Positions 44,126 to 52,600 of a stretch of 64,000 nucleotides of DNA are shown one piece after another. The position numbers and the translations under genes are program-made. The notes beneath the pieces were generated by a model. The model did no database searches. It was not told the DNA's origin and saw only the letters and a program-made list of their open reading frames with translations. This DNA comes from Pontibacterium sp049603715 (lineage in GTDB: Bacteria > Pseudomonadota > Gammaproteobacteria > Pseudomonadales > Balneatricaceae). The first letter of the stretch is position 1, and each line of letters begins with the position of its first letter. The stretch lies in contig JBMYSW010000018.1 of assembly GCA_049603715.1 (NCBI GenBank), positions 11,517 through 75,516 on the forward strand, written 5' to 3'.

Positions 44126-44668
44126 TCAGCGCTCGACTTTAAACAAGGTATCTAGTGACAGTTTGCCGGGACCTTTGGCAATAATGACCAATAAACACAG
44201 GGCCCACCAAGCCGCTGGGTTCCACCAATGAGACCAGGTTGGGAAGACGGCGAGCTGAATAAACAAGGTCATTGCAAGGAGACCGAGGGCAGCGGGTCGG
44301 CTGATAAAACCAACAATTAACAGAATAGGAAGTACGATTTCGAGGACGCCAGCGGTAACGGCCAATCCTTCAATGGCGCTGATGATCCAGCTGCCCTCGG
44401 GGTAGTCTAGGGTGGTTGGGTCACACAGCAACAGAGCGCCTGGGCGAATGGGGTCAGGGCAAAAAAACTCGTATAAAAAGAGGTCGTACTTGTCGGTATT
44501 AAAGTCTAAAAAACCATTCCACTTTGAAAGGCCCGAGGCCAAAAATACCTTGGCGACCAGCAAACGAGCACTGAGTAAAGTCAGGGGCGATAGCCACTTG
44601 TCTAGTGCCCCTGAGAGTGATTGATACCCTTTTAGGCTTTGAGCAAAAAAAGAGGATGAAGGTGTCAT
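44126..44668 (-). CDS. DoxX-family membrane protein of the bufferin operon
   Basis: 180 residues with about four helices: LLSARLLVAKVFLASGLSKW, then AIEGLAVTAGVLEIVLPILL, and AALGLLAMTLFIQLAVFPTW. DoxX is the fourth gene in gig/buf loci, after the DUF2063 gene. It probably sits in the inner membrane; its contribution to copper or gold handling is not known. It begins 15 bases after bufC. Confidence 0.83.
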   Translation of the reverse strand: MTPSSSFFAQSLKGYQSLSGALDKWLSPLTLLSARLLVAKVFLASGLSKWNGFLDFNTDKYDLFLYEFFCPDPIRPGALLLCDPTTLDYPEGSWIISAIEGLAVTAGVLEIVLPILLIVGFISRPAALGLLAMTLFIQLAVFPTWSHWWNPAAWWALCLLVIIAKGPGKLSLDTLFKVER

Positions 44669-44683
44669 GTTACGCTCCTTGTC

Positions 44684-45490
44684 TTAACAGGCCTGCGAAG
44701 GAAGGGTGAAAAAACCCTCGGCCAGCCAGTGGCCAAAGGTGGTAGATAAATCGAAGTTTGGGTCGATGAACAGGGCCTGCTCTGCGGCGGTTGCTAGGGG
44801 CTCGCCGTTGGCGAGCGTAGCCAAAAAAGCCGTTTCGGTGGCGCTTAATGGATTAAAAAAGACTTGTGACTCAGAGTGCCAAAACAGAACTGTTTGTGGC
44901 TGCGGCTCTAGGGACAAGCGCTTGGGTAGCTGGTTATTGAGTTTAAGCTGTTGCCATAGGTCGCTAACGGGCCATGTCAGTGTGAGAAGCACAAGGTCTG
45001 GCCTGAGTGCGACAAAAAGCTGGCTTGGGTCTTGGCCCACATGGGCCATGGCTTCGCCAAAACCTTCGGGTGTAAGTGGCGCGGTGCGTTTATTGGCGGT
45101 GTTCATGTTCAAACCATGCAATACCGTTAGCCAGGCATAATCTAAGCGAGCGATATTGCTTAAATACGGAAGCTGGTGGTCTTGCTCGTGTGTGTGCAAG
45201 TAAGCTGCAAACGTATCGCCGTAGCCCACCAGCGAGCCTGTTTTTGGTGGGGCGTCTGAGACATGGGCTTTGGCCAAGGCGTAAAAATAATCTCTGCCAA
45301 CAAGGCTTAGCACCGTCGGAAAATTCGCAGCGAGCGCATCACAACAGGCTTTGTAAAAGCCGTTGCGATAAACCGCGAGTCGCTGCAAGTGTTCGGGCTG
45401 AGTACAATAATCGCGTAGCGATGCGTGATCGTTGCTGGTGAGGTACTGAGCAAAGGCCTCTAAAAACTGTGGGTGAGCATTCGTCGACAT
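44684..45490 (-). CDS. bufC: BufC, DUF2063 partner protein
   Basis: 268 residues from the ATG at 45490, which overlaps the bufB TGA (ATGA). The N-terminal DUF2063 region (LQRLAVYRNGFYKACCDALA and FPTVLSLVGRDYFYALAKAH) is thought to bind the BufA leader and help BufB. The overlap means bufB and bufC are translated together. Confidence 0.88.
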   Translation of the reverse strand: MSTNAHPQFLEAFAQYLTSNDHASLRDYCTQPEHLQRLAVYRNGFYKACCDALAANFPTVLSLVGRDYFYALAKAHVSDAPPKTGSLVGYGDTFAAYLHTHEQDHQLPYLSNIARLDYAWLTVLHGLNMNTANKRTAPLTPEGFGEAMAHVGQDPSQLFVALRPDLVLLTLTWPVSDLWQQLKLNNQLPKRLSLEPQPQTVLFWHSESQVFFNPLSATETAFLATLANGEPLATAAEQALFIDPNFDLSTTFGHWLAEGFFTLPSQAC

Positions 45491-46458
45491 CACAATATCT
45501 CCATCGTGGGTGTTAGCCAAGCCGATGCTGGCTGAATGGGCGCGTCATCGCCGTTCAGTTGTTTGCTTTTCGCCGCTAGAATTATGGCCTGTGCTTGGTT
45601 TCTTTCTGCAATGAGTTCTGCAAATGGCGGCAAGTTGGCATCGCGCTCAAGTAGCACCGGTTTAGGGCCGAGGTGAGCAAGGGCAACCCCCAGTAATGAC
45701 CACACACTCTGTGCTACTGGATGAGCGTGGCTGTCGATGAGTAAGCTGTCGCCTAGGTGTTCGTCTGCTACATGCCCCGCAATATGAATCTCGCCAACCA
45801 GTGCAGGCGGCAATGCTTTGATATAGGCATATGGGTCCATTTTGCAGTTATGGGCGCTCAAAAATAGATTATTGATGTCGAGCAAAAGACCGCAGCCACT
45901 TTTTTGCGCGGCCGCTACCAAAAACTCCGGCTCGTCCATTTCGCTAACAAAGTCGAGGTAGTTGGTTGGGTTTTCAATCAATATCGATCGACCAATTCCG
46001 TTTTGGTAAGCATCTACACCGTTGATCAGCTGCGCTAGCGCCTGCTCGGTGCGGGGTAGCGGCAAAAGATCAGCAAAATAATGGCCCCCGTTGCTCGACC
46101 AAACGGCATGTTCCGACACGGCTGCTGGATTAAAGCGGTCGATGAGTGCCTTTACTTTTGCGAGGTGGTTAGGGTCTGGGCGCTCTGCGCCTCCTAACGA
46201 ACCACCCACACCGTGAAAGCTAAGCGGATGGCACTGTGCAATGGCTTCGAGCGCGGCGAGTCGCGGCCCGTGGTTTAGAAAATAGTTTTCGGTGTGCACC
46301 TCACACCAAAGTAGGTCTTTGTTATAGGCGAGTGTTTCGTCTAAATGCTCGGGCTTAAAGCCAATACCTGCTGTTTGTGGCAAGCGAGTAATTGGGGTAG
46401 AGGGCTCATAATTAGAGAGTTTAGACTGAGCATGATGAGGTGCATTGGTTGAGTTCAT
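45490..46458 (-). CDS. bufB: BufB, DUF692 (MNIO) peptide-modifying oxidase
   Basis: 322 residues, a multinuclear non-heme iron-dependent oxidative enzyme related to MbnB. Motifs GIGFKPEHLDETL, CEVHTENYFL, FHGVGGSLGG, SEHAVW, LIENPTNYLDFV, LLLDINNLFLSAHN and EIHIAGH hold the iron-binding His/Asp/Glu residues. In bufferins it converts cysteines of BufA to thio-oxazole-type groups. Separated from bufA by 256 bases with a hairpin and a repeat element. Confidence 0.92.
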   Translation of the reverse strand: MNSTNAPHHAQSKLSNYEPSTPITRLPQTAGIGFKPEHLDETLAYNKDLLWCEVHTENYFLNHGPRLAALEAIAQCHPLSFHGVGGSLGGAERPDPNHLAKVKALIDRFNPAAVSEHAVWSSNGGHYFADLLPLPRTEQALAQLINGVDAYQNGIGRSILIENPTNYLDFVSEMDEPEFLVAAAQKSGCGLLLDINNLFLSAHNCKMDPYAYIKALPPALVGEIHIAGHVADEHLGDSLLIDSHAHPVAQSVWSLLGVALAHLGPKPVLLERDANLPPFAELIAERNQAQAIILAAKSKQLNGDDAPIQPASAWLTPTMEIL

Positions 46459-46581
46459 ACGCGATGTGCACTTGTAGTTTTTTATTTTAAATGTGAGAGT
46501 TTAATGATGATAATTTAAATACTAAATTGGCTCAAATCTGAAAATAAGATGAAAGTTAATAATAGCTTTTATTTAAGTGTT

Positions 46582-46598
46582 TATGAAAATAACCTGAA
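46582..46598 (-). repeat. 17-bp element, copy upstream of bufB
   Basis: Read on the minus strand this is TTCAGGTTATTTTCATA, identical to 47302-47318. It lies 124 bases before the bufB ATG, between bufA and bufB. Confidence 0.6.
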
Positions 46599-46670
46599 TA
46601 AAGGGCGTCTGTTTAAATTTAATAATTTTTCAAATATGAATTTTTTCTGATATTTGGATTTTGCCTCTTG

Positions 46671-46703
46671 GATAAGGGGCTGATGTTATCATAGCCCCTT
46701 ATC
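46671..46703 (-). terminator. 11-bp perfect hairpin after bufA
   Basis: GATAAGGGGCT and AGCCCCTTATC are exact arms with an 11-base loop, starting 12 bases after the bufA stop. There is no T-run beyond it, so it probably acts as a partial terminator or bufA-mRNA stabiliser that makes BufA more abundant than BufBC. Confidence 0.65.
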
Positions 46704-46714
46704 CGCTAAGGCAA

Positions 46715-47080
46715 TTAAGACATTCGATCGATAGGCATCGTAGATGCTTTGCCTTTTGGTGTTTCGATAAATTCGCAGGTGCCTTTTGGTGCATAGGTCC
46801 AAGCGTTGCCTTGGAAGTCCATGGTTGACGTGCCTTCACAGCTGGTGCCAGCGCCCGCCGCACAGTCGTTTTCACCCGCTAGCGCGATACCGTAACACTT
46901 GTCCTTGCGGCCACGTGGGGCTTCGCCGCTGGCGATCCAATTGTTAATTTCCATCGCCGCTTTAGCGGGAGCGCCATCTGCAACCGTTAGCTGGCTATTA
47001 GGCTTAGCCATTGCTGACGTTGAAGCGGCAGCAGTAACAGCACCGGCAAGAAGTGCTTGAGCGATTGTTGACTTGTTCAT
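46715..47080 (-). CDS. bufA: BufA, bufferin precursor (DUF2282)
   Basis: 121 residues with an Ala-rich signal peptide (cleavage near ASTSAMA). Four cysteines, C62 (KDKCYGIA), C73 (ENDCAAG), C81 (GTSCEGT) and C102 (KGTCEFI), fit the DUF2282 bufferin pattern; two become oxazolone-type copper ligands through BufB. The product would bind copper or other metals in the periplasm. RBS AAGGAAA is 6 bases before the ATG. Confidence 0.9.
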   Translation of the reverse strand: MNKSTIAQALLAGAVTAAASTSAMAKPNSQLTVADGAPAKAAMEINNWIASGEAPRGRKDKCYGIALAGENDCAAGAGTSCEGTSTMDFQGNAWTYAPKGTCEFIETPKGKASTMPIDRMS

Positions 47081-47301
47081 GTCGTTTTCCTTTTTTTGTT
47101 AGAAGGTGATGTGAGTAAAAATAAAACCCATACATATCCAATCATTGATTATATGTTTGAGTGTTTATTTGATTTTTAGGTCGTCGGTTTTTTAGCCTGC
47201 TTACATAACTTTACAAAGTTTTTTTAAATTTTTTTAATTTTATTAAATTCTGTTTTTTAAATTTTACTTTGGTGGGTTTGATTGGTTTTTATCAGGGTTA
47301 A

Positions 47302-47318
47302 TATGAAAATAACCTGAA
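47302..47318 (-). repeat. 17-bp element, copy upstream of bufA
   Basis: Identical to 46582-46598; here 222 bases before bufA. The two copies in the same orientation, one before each of bufA and bufB, suggest a shared control site. Confidence 0.6.
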
Positions 47319-47542
47319 ATATTTATAGAAATTTACGTTAAAAATTAAATCTAAAAGGTGGTGCTAAGCCTGTGTATATCAGCTTGGATATCAGAGTGTC
47401 GTCTAGTGTGGGCTGGCGCGTCGTTTAGGAATGACTTTAAGAGTCGATTGATCATCTCGGCCGTCCAGTCACTAAGGCATAGCGGATCTTTAGACGAACA
47501 GGGAAAATGAAAGCAAACTGTAAGCGAGTTGTAGGTGTTTAT

Positions 47543-47561
47543 AATGATAGTAATCATTATC
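47543..47561. promoter_or_regulatory. Fur-like box
   Basis: The 19 bases match 15 of 19 positions of the E. coli Fur consensus, within a slightly longer ATAATGAT-N4-ATCATTAT palindrome, 208 bases before the DUF4856 start. Iron control of that gene is likely. Confidence 0.7.
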
Positions 47562-47768
47562 ATTAGCGTTTTAGATTTAGCTGTGATAATTTTCGGCCTA
47601 CATAATTTTGGGGTGAGCCAATATTTGCTAAATGCGCTGATCGTTGATGTTTGCTTTTGCTCAAGGCTGGATGGAAGCAGGCCATAGGCCTAGACCAAAA
47701 TTTTGTATCGCTCCAACAGACTATCCCTAATAGATAAATGAATAGAAGAACTAATAGGAAGTAAAACT

Positions 47769-49178
47769 GTGAAACTTAATCCCCTAGTATCTGCCGTAGC
47801 ATTGGCTGCAATGATGACCACTGGCCAAGCATTGGCTCAAGACAAAGCGTACGCCGACTTCCCAGTGACTGTTAAAGGCTACGAAGGCAAAGCTGAGAGC
47901 TCTGTATCTTACGGCGGCCAAATGGCGCGTCACGTACTACACACCTCGCTAAAATCTTTGTCTGGTAAAGGCACAGGTGAAGCTAACCCAGAGCTAAAAG
48001 CTCAAATGTTGGCTTACTACGAAGGCAGTGAAGAGGGCCACGCGATTATTTCACCAAAAACCAAAGGTGATTTTGTTATTGCACAAACGCGAGTAGAAGA
48101 GCTTTCTAAAGGCAAAAACCTTTCTGGTAAAACTTACAAAGGCGCGATCACAGCGTGGCCGGGTAACATGACAGGCCCAGAAGTTTTACGTTTCATGATC
48201 GACAAAGCGTCGTCGTCTGAAAAAGGTTACGACCCACTAAACGGCCTAGACTACATCCAGCTTATTTCTAAGTTTGCGATGGGTGCGGTGTTCTACAACC
48301 AAGCGGTTGATAACTACCTAGACGAAAAACTAGAAGCGGACACTAAGCCAAACGATAAGCCTTACAAAGCAGGTACTGCTTACACGGGTAAAGAGCACGT
48401 TTGGGATGAGGCGTTTGGTTACTTCGGCGCGCCTGCAAACGTATTGTCTTTGACACCTGCACAAGCCTACAACATCGCAAAGCTTAAATCAGAAGCCTTT
48501 GCTTTGGCTGACGCTAACAACGACGGCAAAGTAAGCTTGTACACTGAGTCAGTTTACGCACACGCTTACTACGCTGCGGGTGCAGATAAAAGCGGTAAAA
48601 CTACTTACCTAAAAGATATCTCTGAGGCCTTCATCGATGGCCGTCAGTTGATTACCGACGCGAACGGCGAAAAGTTGAGTGATGAAGAACGTGCTCAGCT
48701 AAAAGCTTACGCTAAAGTGATTGGCGATAACTGGGGAAAAGTAATCGCAGAAGCAGCATTCAAATACGCAGGCTCTGTTTACAAAGATATCGAAAAGCTA
48801 AACGCAGCGCTTGATGCAAATGCAGATATAAGCAAAATCATGCGTACTTACGCTAAGCACTGGGGCGAGCTAAAAGGTTTTGCAATGGCATTGCAAACGG
48901 GCGGTAAAGATCTAGGCGAAACGTCTGTTAAGCTAAACCGTTTGATCGGTTTCGGTCCTGTATTGTTGGGTAACACTCAAGTGACAGGTATCGACGCAGA
49001 GGGCAACTACGTTCAAAGCAGCACTCAAACACTGGATGAGTACATGCTAAAAATGTTGCAAACTCAGCAGCTATTGGTTGACGCCTTTGGCGTTGAAGCG
49101 CGCGGTAACGACGTGCTTGCTGGCATGGGTAGCCTTATTGAAAAACTAGGTAACGCAGCAGAAGCTGAAAACGACTAA
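47769..49178 (+). CDS. DUF4856 exported iron-linked protein
   Basis: 469 residues with a signal peptide ending GQALAQ. The mature protein includes the DUF4856 regions YADFPVTVKGYEGKAESSVS, WPGNMTGPEVLRFMIDKAS and KHVWDEAF-type helices (EHVWDEAFGYFGAP). An EF-hand-like DANNDGKVSLYTE loop occurs near residue 244. DUF4856 proteins occur next to imelysin and iron-uptake genes; with the Fur box this points to a periplasmic or surface iron-related role. No imelysin gene lies beside it here. Ends at a terminator. Confidence 0.82.
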   Translation: MKLNPLVSAVALAAMMTTGQALAQDKAYADFPVTVKGYEGKAESSVSYGGQMARHVLHTSLKSLSGKGTGEANPELKAQMLAYYEGSEEGHAIISPKTKGDFVIAQTRVEELSKGKNLSGKTYKGAITAWPGNMTGPEVLRFMIDKASSSEKGYDPLNGLDYIQLISKFAMGAVFYNQAVDNYLDEKLEADTKPNDKPYKAGTAYTGKEHVWDEAFGYFGAPANVLSLTPAQAYNIAKLKSEAFALADANNDGKVSLYTESVYAHAYYAAGADKSGKTTYLKDISEAFIDGRQLITDANGEKLSDEERAQLKAYAKVIGDNWGKVIAEAAFKYAGSVYKDIEKLNAALDANADISKIMRTYAKHWGELKGFAMALQTGGKDLGETSVKLNRLIGFGPVLLGNTQVTGIDAEGNYVQSSTQTLDEYMLKMLQTQQLLVDAFGVEARGNDVLAGMGSLIEKLGNAAEAEND

Positions 49179-49227
49179 TACAACTAAGCGTATCGGTGCG
49201 TTAGCGTCGTATCCTTAGTAGTGAGTA

Positions 49228-49269
49228 AAGCCTAGGTGACAAGGGTATCCTTAATCGCCTAGGCTTTTT
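49228..49269 (+). terminator. Terminator after the DUF4856 gene
   Basis: AAGCCTAGG and CCTAGGCTT are exact 9-base arms with a 21-base interior, then TTT. It overlaps the start of the next gene. Confidence 0.75.
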
Positions 49270-49273
49270 GTTT

Positions 49274-50272
49274 ATGAGCGAATTGATTCTTTCTTACTTC
49301 AATGACCTTTGGTCGAGCGTTTACGAGACCAGTGCTAATCCGCGCAAGCGAGTGTACTGGGGTTATCTCCTGCTCGCTCTAGCCACCGCGGTTGTATGGC
49401 TAAAGTGTAAACGTGGACAGTCCTTTGGTCAGGGCGTTAAGTCTGTTTTGAGCCGCGATATCTGGCTGTCGCCGTCGGTTATTGGCGACTACAAAGTGTT
49501 ACTTATTAATAAAGCCATATTGTTGCTGGTGGTGCCGCTGTTTCTCACAAAGCTAGCGGTGGCGACTTGGTTGTTCCAAATGCTGTTTCGCCATGTCGGT
49601 GCGCCGCCGGGGAATGATTGGCTGCCCTCATGGGCGATTCCTATCGCATTTACTGTTTTTCTTTTTTTGCTCGATGATTTTGCGCGATATTACCTGCATC
49701 GCTTGATGCATCGTATTCCTGCCTTGTGGGCTTTTCATCAAGTGCATCATTCCGCCCGGGTAATGACACCTTTTACCGTTCTGCGTACACACCCTGTCGA
49801 GAGCTTTTTGTTTACGCTGCGAAGTGTCTTGGTGCAGGGCATCTCAATTGGTTTGTTCATCTACCTGTTTGGCAACCAAGTCGACTTAGTGACGGTGCTG
49901 GGCGTGAATATCTTTGTATTTATGTTTAATGTGGCTGGGGCTAACCTGCGTCACTCCCATGTGCCCATCAATTATTGGCCGTGGTTAGAGCGCTGGCTTA
50001 TCTCACCTGCCCAACACCAAATTCACCACTCCCAGTTAACTCGACATTACGATCGTAACTTTGGCGCGGTGTTAGCCGTTTGGGACCGCTTGGGAGGTAG
50101 CCTACACCCATCTGAACCTGACACAGAGCTGACCTTTGGTGTGACTAAAGTACCCAAAGCAGACGAGCAACATCTAAAAACCTTGTATTTAAAGCCCTTT
50201 GCCATGGCTTATCGTGCATTGTTACCTAAACGCTTTAAGCGTAATCGCGTTGAGAAGCGCTCGCTTAGTTAA
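49274..50272 (+). CDS. Fatty acid hydroxylase / sterol desaturase family
   Basis: 332 residues from the ATG at 49274 (a TTG at 49268 is in frame). Three histidine boxes, HRLMH, HQVHH and HQIHH, bind the di-iron centre of membrane hydroxylases, and there are about four helices. The start abuts the terminator and no ribosome site is visible, so expression from the upstream gene should be low. The true substrate lipid is unknown. Confidence 0.87.
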   Translation: MSELILSYFNDLWSSVYETSANPRKRVYWGYLLLALATAVVWLKCKRGQSFGQGVKSVLSRDIWLSPSVIGDYKVLLINKAILLLVVPLFLTKLAVATWLFQMLFRHVGAPPGNDWLPSWAIPIAFTVFLFLLDDFARYYLHRLMHRIPALWAFHQVHHSARVMTPFTVLRTHPVESFLFTLRSVLVQGISIGLFIYLFGNQVDLVTVLGVNIFVFMFNVAGANLRHSHVPINYWPWLERWLISPAQHQIHHSQLTRHYDRNFGAVLAVWDRLGGSLHPSEPDTELTFGVTKVPKADEQHLKTLYLKPFAMAYRALLPKRFKRNRVEKRSLS

Positions 50273-50388
50273 TAAGGGAAAGCTCATCAGAGAAGGGCTT
50301 GGGTTTCTGCGGCGATTGGGTTAGCGTATTTCTTTTTATGCGATGGTTTGGCGAAACGCGCTAAACCAAGAGGGCTGTAGGGGAATAT

Positions 50389-50826
50389 ATGTGGCTTCAA
50401 ACTCAATTTTCGTTACGTGCACGATCGCGCGGTTTTCACCTAGTCACCGATGAGGTGCTCGCGGGCGCACCTGACTTTTCTCGTGTAAAGGTCGGCCTGA
50501 TGCATGTGTTTATCCAGCACAGCTCGGCATCGCTAACAATCAACGAAAATGCCGACCCGACGGTGCGAGGTGACTTTGAGCGTTACTTTAATCGCGCCGT
50601 GCCAGAAGATGCGCCTTATTTTGAACACATTTATGAGGGCAGCGACGACATGCCGGCACACCTAAAAAGCAGCTTGCTGGGGGCAAGCTTGAGTATCCCT
50701 ATTACCAACGGCCAGCTCAACTTAGGCACGTGGCAGGGTATTTATTTGTGTGAGCACCGCAACCACGGTGGCGCGCGTAGGCTTGTGGTTACGGTGCAGG
50801 GGGAGTGGTTGCCTCTTCACACTTAA
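50389..50826 (+). CDS. yjbQ: YjbQ/UPF0047 family protein
   Basis: 145 residues. The pattern MHVFIQHSSASLTINENADP and the C-terminal GTWQGIYLCEHRNHGGARRL are the YjbQ signatures; the family has a weak thiamine-phosphate synthase activity. Its last 38 bases overlap the convergent panE gene. Confidence 0.9.
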   Translation: MWLQTQFSLRARSRGFHLVTDEVLAGAPDFSRVKVGLMHVFIQHSSASLTINENADPTVRGDFERYFNRAVPEDAPYFEHIYEGSDDMPAHLKSSLLGASLSIPITNGQLNLGTWQGIYLCEHRNHGGARRLVVTVQGEWLPLHT

Positions 50827-51748
50827 CAGCCAATAGAGCGTCAATTAGCTCCGTTTGAGGCGCAGGAATACCACGAACTTCACATCGTCGAATCACAGCA
50901 CCACAAATAGCCGAGCGCTCTAAAGGACGGCCCTTTTCAAAGTCGACCAGCATGGATGTTTTAATTGCGTCAAACTGGCTAATTAAATCGAACATGTCAT
51001 CAATATCGTCGGGCATAAGGGCAACACCTTCTGACTTTGCTGCTTGAGCAGCTTCGAGCATGAGTTTGTAGACTGTTTTGCGCAGTACGGGGTGTGAAGT
51101 GAGTTGTTTGGTATTCAGCCCAGTTAATGCGGAAAGGGGATTTACCCCGTTATTGATCAAAAGCTTGCGCCAAAGCTCTTTTCGGATATCGGGGCTCATA
51201 GTGGTGAGAATATTCGCGTTGGCTAAAAGCTCATTAATGCTTGGTGCAAAGCCCAATGATAAAGCGGCATCCGCGGTGGGCCACTGGCCGAAAATGATGT
51301 GGGCTACGCCGGTCGCCTCTACCACACCCGGCTCCAAAATATGTGCTCCAATTTTGACAGCTAGGCCACCGAGTGTTCGCTCTGTACCCACAAATTGGGC
51401 GATCGTTTCTTCGTTATCGACGCCATTCTGTAAAGACAAAAGAGGGCAGTTACCTGTTACCAACCACTCTTTCATTGAAGAGAGGGCATCAGCTGTGGCG
51501 GTGCTCTTTAACGCGATAATAATGAGATCAAACTGCTGACACTGGTAGTTAGTTTTCCATGTTGCTTGGTCTATGGCTTCGACAGGTGCTTTAAACTCAA
51601 AGTTTGGATGTGAGAGCTTGAGGCCATTTTGCTGCATTGCTTTGAGGTGCGCACCACGGGCAATCATAACCACATCATGGCCTGCTTCGATGAGTTTGGC
51701 ACCGTAATAACAGCCAATGCCGCCTGCACCCCAAATTGCAATTCTCAT
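50789..51748 (-). CDS. PanE-family 2-dehydropantoate 2-reductase homologue
   Basis: 319 residues. NADP motif IWGAGGIGCYYGAKLIEAGH, and the C-terminal ApbA/PanE domain with LINNGVNPLSALTG (catalytic Lys in ELWRKLLINN). PanE reduces ketopantoate, but this gene is the last of the leftward liv-ferredoxin-SDR operon, so a different 2-keto acid from aromatic breakdown is possible. It overlaps yjbQ convergently. Confidence 0.82.
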   Translation of the reverse strand: MRIAIWGAGGIGCYYGAKLIEAGHDVVMIARGAHLKAMQQNGLKLSHPNFEFKAPVEAIDQATWKTNYQCQQFDLIIIALKSTATADALSSMKEWLVTGNCPLLSLQNGVDNEETIAQFVGTERTLGGLAVKIGAHILEPGVVEATGVAHIIFGQWPTADAALSLGFAPSINELLANANILTTMSPDIRKELWRKLLINNGVNPLSALTGLNTKQLTSHPVLRKTVYKLMLEAAQAAKSEGVALMPDDIDDMFDLISQFDAIKTSMLVDFEKGRPLERSAICGAVIRRCEVRGIPAPQTELIDALLAVKCEEATTPPAP

Positions 51749-51816
51749 TGTTCCTTTCCTTGTTTAAGTCAGAGCGTATGAACGCCGCTGCGCTTAGAGT
51801 TTCGTTTTGGTTATAA

Positions 51817-52578
51817 TTACGTGAGGTTAGGCTGCCCGTTAGAGGCACTCACGCCACCATCGACGGGTAAAATAGCACCGTTCACGAAGCGTGCGTCATA
51901 TCCCGCAAGAAATGCGATTACGTCAGCAACTTCTTCCGGCTGAGCTGCACGCTGCATGGGAATGCGCTGCAAAAACGCATCGAGCACATCGGCATTATCC
52001 ATCACCATTTTTGCCATATCTGTGTCCGTTAAACTAGGTGCAACCGCATTTATACGCACGTCTGTTGGGCCGAGATCTAATGCCATGGCGCGGGTGAAGT
52101 TGGCTACGGCTGCTTTTGAAGCATTGTAGCTAAACCCGTTCCAATCACCACCTAAGCCAGAGGCTGAAGAAACATTCACGATGCTGCCTTTGGTCTCTTT
52201 CAATGCGGGAAGCGCAGCTTTTGTCATCAAAAAAACGCTCTTTGCATTGATGCGCATCTGCTCGTCCCACTCATCGTCGCTAAATTCTTCAATGGCGTTA
52301 AAGTTTGCAATACCGGCATTATTGATCAAAACATCGATACGTCCCGTGAGGGTTAGGGTTTGATCAACGACTTTGTTGGCAACTTCTGTGGTTGAAATGT
52401 CGCCAGCGATAACTAAACAGCTTGTAGGGCCAATGGCATTGGCTGTTTTATCGAGCTTTACTGGGTCACGCCCGTTCAAAACTACAAAGAAACCGTCATT
52501 GGCAAAGCGCTTTGCGGTAGCTGCACCAATGCCTGAGCCAGCCCCTGTGATAATGGCTACTTTTTTTGTAAAAGACAT
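51817..52578 (-). CDS. Short-chain dehydrogenase/reductase
   Basis: 253 residues, classical SDR. Cofactor motif ITGAGSGIGAATAKRFA, NNAG at INNAGIANFN, and the catalytic Ser-Tyr-Lys set in VNVSSASGLGG and FSYNASKAAVAN. The C-terminal INGAILPVDGGVSASNG is typical of FabG-like alcohol dehydrogenases. It is 68 bases from panE and 22 from the ferredoxin gene, so it is likely co-transcribed. Substrate unknown. Confidence 0.87.
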   Translation of the reverse strand: MSFTKKVAIITGAGSGIGAATAKRFANDGFFVVLNGRDPVKLDKTANAIGPTSCLVIAGDISTTEVANKVVDQTLTLTGRIDVLINNAGIANFNAIEEFSDDEWDEQMRINAKSVFLMTKAALPALKETKGSIVNVSSASGLGGDWNGFSYNASKAAVANFTRAMALDLGPTDVRINAVAPSLTDTDMAKMVMDNADVLDAFLQRIPMQRAAQPEEVADVIAFLAGYDARFVNGAILPVDGGVSASNGQPNLT

Positions 52579-52600
52579 AAACTTCCTTAGTTAATAGTTC

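Larger units (their letters stand above)
47081..47768. promoter_or_regulatory. Divergent bufA/DUF4856 control region
   Basis: 688 bases with no long coding frame of clear quality. It holds a very T/A-rich stretch at about 47215-47275, the second 17-bp element at 47302-47318 and a Fur-like box at 47543-47561. A minus-strand frame at 47351-47563 starts inside the Fur box and is doubtful. Confidence 0.5.

Noticed and set aside
47351..47563. 70-codon minus-strand frame in the bufA/DUF4856 gap
   Set aside because: Its start lies within the Fur-like box and it has no ribosome site; an internal ATG would leave only 34 residues.
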